This document shows positions 6,562-9,433 of a stretch of 9,433 nt of DNA, piece by piece; position 1 is the stretch's first letter, and every line of letters starts with the position of its first letter. A program made the translations under genes and the position numbers. This DNA is from Longibacter sp051155795 (lineage in GTDB: Bacteria; Bacteroidota; Rhodothermia; Rhodothermales; Salinibacteraceae). The notes under the pieces are model-generated. The model did not search any database, had not been told where the DNA came from, and worked only from the letters and a program-made list of their open reading frames with translations. The stretch is from contig NZ_DAXETW010000087.1 of assembly GCF_051155795.1 (NCBI RefSeq), positions 1 through 9,433 on the forward strand, written 5' to 3'.

Positions 6562-7422
6562 TTACGAACGGAAAAGGTTGCGGAGAATGAAAAACACGTT
6601 TTCCTTGCGTTCACGCAGCCGGCGGTAGAAGTACGGAAACCACTCCGTGCCGTACGGTACGTAGACCATCATGTTGTAGCCCTGCGCCGCCAGGTCTTCC
6701 TGCGTCTCGGGGCGGAGCCCGTAGAGCATCTGGAACTCGAACGTTTCCGGTGAGATGTCGTGCCGGGCTGCGAACGCCTTCGTGGCGTCGATCAGCTGAT
6801 CGTCGTGCGTGGCGATGCCCGAGTTGTTCGTGTGCTCCAGCAGCCGCTCCATGTAGTCGATGAAGCGTGCGCGGATGACATCCATTTCCTGGTAGGCGAC
6901 GGACGCAGGTTCGCCGTAGGCCCCCTTGCAAAGCCGAACGCTTGCGCCGAGTTCGCACATGCGGTCGATGTCCTGATCCGTCCGTTTCAGCATCGCCTGC
7001 AGAACCGGCCCGACGTGGTTCGGATAATCCGGGTAAACGGTCTCGAAGATGTCGAGGGTGGACTGCGTCAGGTCGGAGTCCTCCATGTCGAGCCGAACGA
7101 AGATGTCCTTCGACGACGCGATGTCGAGGAGCCGCCGCAGGTTGTCGAGGCAGAACGCTTCGTCGATCATCTGCCCCATCATCGACAGCTTGATCGAGAT
7201 CCGATTGCGCAGATCCACTGCCGGCCGTTCCGCCATCGTGTTTACCAGGTCGATGTACGCGTCGCGTGCACGGACAGCCTTGTCCCGGTCGTGAATGTGC
7301 TCCCCGAGAAGGTCGAGAGCGACGTGAAGGCCTTTCGCGTTCAACTCATCGACGACGGGCAGGGCCGACTCCAGCGTTTCGCCGGCGACAAATCGGCTGG
7401 CCAGCACGAACGGCAGTTTCAT
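6562..7422 (-). CDS. Proline dehydrogenase (monofunctional, FAD)
   Basis: This enzyme oxidises L-proline to pyrroline-5-carboxylate with FAD and passes electrons to the membrane quinone pool. The product has 286 residues, near the size of stand-alone bacterial enzymes (about 300). Landmarks along a beta/alpha barrel are RFVAGETLESAL (10-21), ISIKLS with the active-site Lys78, VRLDMEDS (109-116), RLCKGAYGEP (163-172), IATHDD (203-208), FQMLYGLRP (230-238), VYVPYG (253-258), and the substrate-carboxylate arginines in YRRLRERKEN (266-275). ATG 7422 is fixed by a TGA only six bases upstream. The N-terminus before RFVAGE is just nine residues, shorter than in many relatives, where an extra helical segment precedes the barrel. 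No P5C dehydrogenase is fused or adjacent here. The gene diverges from the esterase gene and shares a 243-base intergenic region with it. The family call is firm; a putA-like symbol is avoided because the enzyme is monofunctional. Confidence 0.93.
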   Translation of the reverse strand: MKLPFVLASRFVAGETLESALPVVDELNAKGLHVALDLLGEHIHDRDKAVRARDAYIDLVNTMAERPAVDLRNRISIKLSMMGQMIDEAFCLDNLRRLLDIASSKDIFVRLDMEDSDLTQSTLDIFETVYPDYPNHVGPVLQAMLKRTDQDIDRMCELGASVRLCKGAYGEPASVAYQEMDVIRARFIDYMERLLEHTNNSGIATHDDQLIDATKAFAARHDISPETFEFQMLYGLRPETQEDLAAQGYNMMVYVPYGTEWFPYFYRRLRERKENVFFILRNLFRS

Positions 7423-7545
7423 AACTCACGAGCGCTGTTCTGCGGTAGATGCGATGCCGGCAATCCGAACGTACCGGCGCACCGCATGGTAACCTAATAC
7501 AAAGTGGAAGGTTGGGGAGAATCGGTAAATGCCGAAAAGCAGTAC

Positions 7546-7593
7546 GCAGCAATGGATGGGTGCAGCAATGGATGGGTGCAGCCATGGATGATG
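7546..7593. repeat. 16-bp tandem repeat, about three copies
   Basis: GCAGCAATGGATGGGT occurs at 7546-7561 and again, identically, at 7562-7577. A third, diverged copy, GCAGCCATGGATGATG, follows at 7578-7593 and matches at 12 of 16 positions. The array sits in the divergent intergenic region between the proline dehydrogenase and esterase genes and ends eight bases before a -35-like TTGAAT. It could be a regulator-binding array or a slippage-prone minisatellite. Confidence 0.85.
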
Positions 7594-7601
7594 ATGTGCA
7601 A

Positions 7602-7629
7602 TTGAATCGCGAATTTCCGACCCTACACA
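7602..7629 (+). promoter_or_regulatory. Candidate esterase promoter
   Basis: TTGAAT (7602-7607) and TACACA (7624-7629) are spaced by 16 bases and resemble a sigma-70-like -35/-10 pair. The same bases also give TTG, 19 bases, TAnn, compatible with the Bacteroidota layout. Transcription would start near 7636, about 30 bases before the esterase ATG. The -10 match is imperfect. Confidence 0.35.
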
Positions 7630-7665
7630 TCCCGCCTTCACGATTTCTGCCGGCTTTGTGCTCAT

Positions 7666-8952
7666 ATGCGTTGTTCTTCGTCTCCCTGTCCCCATTTCCG
7701 CGCTGCGGAGGGCGGCCATGGTCCGTTGGTTGGATCCCGGGTCGCTGCGCTGCTCGCCGGAGTGCTCCTCGTCATTAGTATGATGGCTTGCAATCAGGGG
7801 CAGGTGGCCCCGCCGAGCGGTGCGCGCTTCGAGGTCACGGTCGCCGACACCGTGCCCGACGACGCCGATCTCTACATTGCCGGCACGTTCAACGACTGGG
7901 AACCGGGCGAGTCCGCGTATCGCCTGTCCGAGCAGGACGACGGGGCGTACGAGATTACCCTGCCCGACCTGCCGTCGGGCCCGGTGCAGTTTAAGTTTAC
8001 CCTCGGCTCATGGGAGTATGTCGAAGTCGACGATGCGGGGGACGACCTCGGCAATCGGGAGGTGACCGTACCGGAGGATGGCGGCGTGACCTACACGTCC
8101 ACCATCGTGGGCTGGCGCAATCCGGATCGGCCGTGGCCGTTTCCGAACTCGACGGCGACCGCCTCCGTCTCCGTCCTCGATCGGTCCATGCCCCTGACGC
8201 CACTGGACCGAGAGCGCCGCGTATGGATCTACCTTCCCCCGGATTACGACGCTTCCGAACGGGCGTATCCGGTGCTCTACATGCACGACGGACAGAACCT
8301 GTTCGACGCGGCCACCAGTTACGCGGGGGAGTGGGGCATCGATGAAACGCTCGACTCATTGCACGCCGCGGGAGATCCCGGCATCATCGTCGTCGGGATC
8401 GACAACGGCGGCGACCGGCGGATGGATGAATACTCGCCCTGGGTCAACGATTCATTGGAGGCGGGCGGGGAAGGGGCCGCATACGTACGGTTTCTGGTCG
8501 AGACCTTGAAGCCACGAATTGATTCCACGTATCGGACGAAGCCGGGACGCGAGCATACGGGCCTCATGGGATCGAGCATGGGCGGCTTGATTTCGACCTA
8601 TGCCATGTTCGAATACCCGCACGTGTTCGGGAAGGCCGGTATCTTCTCGCCGGCGTACTGGTTCGCCCCTGAGGTGTACGGAGACATCCCGGAGGATCGG
8701 TCCGTACCGTCCGATACGCGCATTTACATGATGAGCGGCGCCCTTGAGACGGTGGGCGACGACCCCGACAGCGTCTATGTGAAGGATCACCGCCGAATGG
8801 TCGAGGAGCTGGAGAAGGCCGGCTTCGACCGCGGGACACACCTCGTGTCCCACATTCGGGCGGACGGCCAGCACGCGGAGTGGTTCTGGCGGCGCGAGTT
8901 TGCAGCGGCCTATCAGTGGTTGTTCGACCGGACCGGCGTGGGTCAAAAATGA
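7666..8952 (+). CDS. Lipoprotein esterase with N-terminal CBM48-like domain
   Basis: This is a predicted exported alpha/beta hydrolase of the esterase-D/BesA type (428 residues). Signal-like residues 25-41 end in MMAC, a weak lipobox, so Cys42 may be lipidated. A beta-sandwich resembling glycogen/starch-binding E-set domains spans about 52-145, with YIAGTFNDWEPG (70-81) and VQFKFTLGSWEYVE (107-120). The hydrolase domain follows (about 165-425): RRVWIYLPPDY (184-194), YPVLYMHDGQNLFD (201-214), EWGIDETL (222-229), VVGIDNGG (242-249), the nucleophile motif GSSMGG (302-307, Ser304) and GQHAEW with the likely catalytic His403. I did not settle the acidic residue. Relatives cleave carbohydrate esters or siderophore esters; the substrate here is unknown. 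The ATG-initiated N-region has 24 residues before the hydrophobic core, which is long; TTG 7726 would give a more usual signal peptide. Its stop overlaps the next start. Confidence 0.87.
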   Translation: MRCSSSPCPHFRAAEGGHGPLVGSRVAALLAGVLLVISMMACNQGQVAPPSGARFEVTVADTVPDDADLYIAGTFNDWEPGESAYRLSEQDDGAYEITLPDLPSGPVQFKFTLGSWEYVEVDDAGDDLGNREVTVPEDGGVTYTSTIVGWRNPDRPWPFPNSTATASVSVLDRSMPLTPLDRERRVWIYLPPDYDASERAYPVLYMHDGQNLFDAATSYAGEWGIDETLDSLHAAGDPGIIVVGIDNGGDRRMDEYSPWVNDSLEAGGEGAAYVRFLVETLKPRIDSTYRTKPGREHTGLMGSSMGGLISTYAMFEYPHVFGKAGIFSPAYWFAPEVYGDIPEDRSVPSDTRIYMMSGALETVGDDPDSVYVKDHRRMVEELEKAGFDRGTHLVSHIRADGQHAEWFWRREFAAAYQWLFDRTGVGQK

Positions 8953-9433
8953 GGCAGGCGGCTGACACATCCGACTGGGTTGCCGGGCTCGACGGGTTTC
9001 GTTCGGGCTGGTTCGCCGTGTTCTACCGACCGGCCGATGGCGCGTGTCGACGCCGCGTCGTTTCCACTATCGAGTCGGCATTGGCCGCTCCGGAGGCGCC
9101 TGGCTTCGTCGGAATCGACATGGTGATCGGGCTGCCGGACCGTGCGGCATCGGGCGGCCGCGCGTGCGACCGAGCCGCGCGCGGGCTCCTCGGCTATCCG
9201 CGGAGTAGCAGCGTGTTCTCACCGCCGGCACGCGCCGCACTCGCTGCCGAATCGTACGACGAGGCCCGTGCGCTCCACACGGGCACCGCCCATGATGCGC
9301 CGGGGATCACCATTCAAGCCTTCCATCTGTTTCCCAAGATGCGAGAGGTCGCATCGGTCGTCACCCCGGAACGACAGCAACGCGTTCGGGAGGTACATCC
9401 GGAACTCGCCTTTTACGAAATGAACGGCGAGAC
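8949..9433 (+). CDS. DUF429 family protein, predicted RNase H-like (3' end missing)
   Basis: This is an N-terminal portion of 161 residues, with no stop before the window ends. Its start ATG overlaps the esterase stop as ATGA. The pattern fits DUF429, a family predicted to adopt an RNase H-like fold. Visible motifs are GLDGFRSGW (13-21, acidic D15), VGIDMVIGLPD (54-64, D57), GRACDRAARGLLG (70-82), SSSVFSPPARAAL (86-98), the Gly/Ile/Gln segment around 119-125 (GITIQAF), FPKMREV (128-134) and REVHPELAF (147-155, E148). The acidic residues at 15, 57 and 148 are plausible metal ligands by analogy to the fold. No biochemical function is established for the family as far as I know, so nuclease activity is only a prediction. 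The overlap implies translational coupling with the esterase; a functional link is not evident. The 3' end lies beyond 9433. Confidence 0.85.
   Translation, partial: MRQAADTSDWVAGLDGFRSGWFAVFYRPADGACRRRVVSTIESALAAPEAPGFVGIDMVIGLPDRAASGGRACDRAARGLLGYPRSSSVFSPPARAALAAESYDEARALHTGTAHDAPGITIQAFHLFPKMREVASVVTPERQQRVREVHPELAFYEMNGE

Noticed and set aside
9142..9423. 93-codon plus-strand frame at the right edge
   Set aside because: It is out of frame with the DUF429 coding sequence, which explains this stretch with clear motifs; the Arg/Ser/Pro-rich translation is shadow-like.

Overview
The window looks like chromosomal DNA from a GC-rich bacterium, probably Bacteroidota and perhaps the Rhodothermia (Salinibacter-like) branch. 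This is inferred from three things: GC-rich, fairly acidic coding sequence; start codons with no recognisable Shine-Dalgarno, often behind pyrimidine-rich leaders; and the family types present. I could run no database search, so the taxonomy is tentative.

Layout. Positions 1-1583 hold no intact, convincingly recognised gene. Positions 43-579 carry a readable but broken DUF2267-family gene with in-frame stops at 61-63 and 295-297. The following kilobase is gene-poor; its one candidate is a weak minus-strand reading frame with a signal-peptide-like segment. On the plus strand then come purL (1584-3857, purine synthesis), trxA (4076-4420) and trxB (4539-5627), which form a thioredoxin/thioredoxin reductase pair separated by a strong hairpin, and a lipoprotein with BON and LysM domains (5722-6351). 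A good intrinsic terminator (6396-6431) closes that block. A stand-alone proline dehydrogenase lies on the minus strand (6562-7422). It diverges from a plus-strand lipoprotein esterase with an N-terminal glycogen-binding-like beta-sandwich (7666-8952). The start of the next gene overlaps the esterase stop as ATGA; it is a DUF429 (predicted RNase H-like) protein that runs off the right edge.

How the genes work together. TrxA and TrxB are direct partners: TrxB passes NADPH electrons to TrxA. PurL needs PurS and PurQ, which are not here. The proline dehydrogenase has no P5C dehydrogenase next to it. The esterase and DUF429 genes are probably translationally coupled, with no known functional link.

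Most of the window is ordinary housekeeping and envelope genes. I found no convincing new multi-gene system. The observations most worth a second look are the eroded DUF2267 gene, the 16-bp tandem repeat beside the esterase promoter candidate, the trxA-trxB hairpin, the 14-bp palindrome downstream of the proline dehydrogenase gene, and the esterase/DUF429 overlap.
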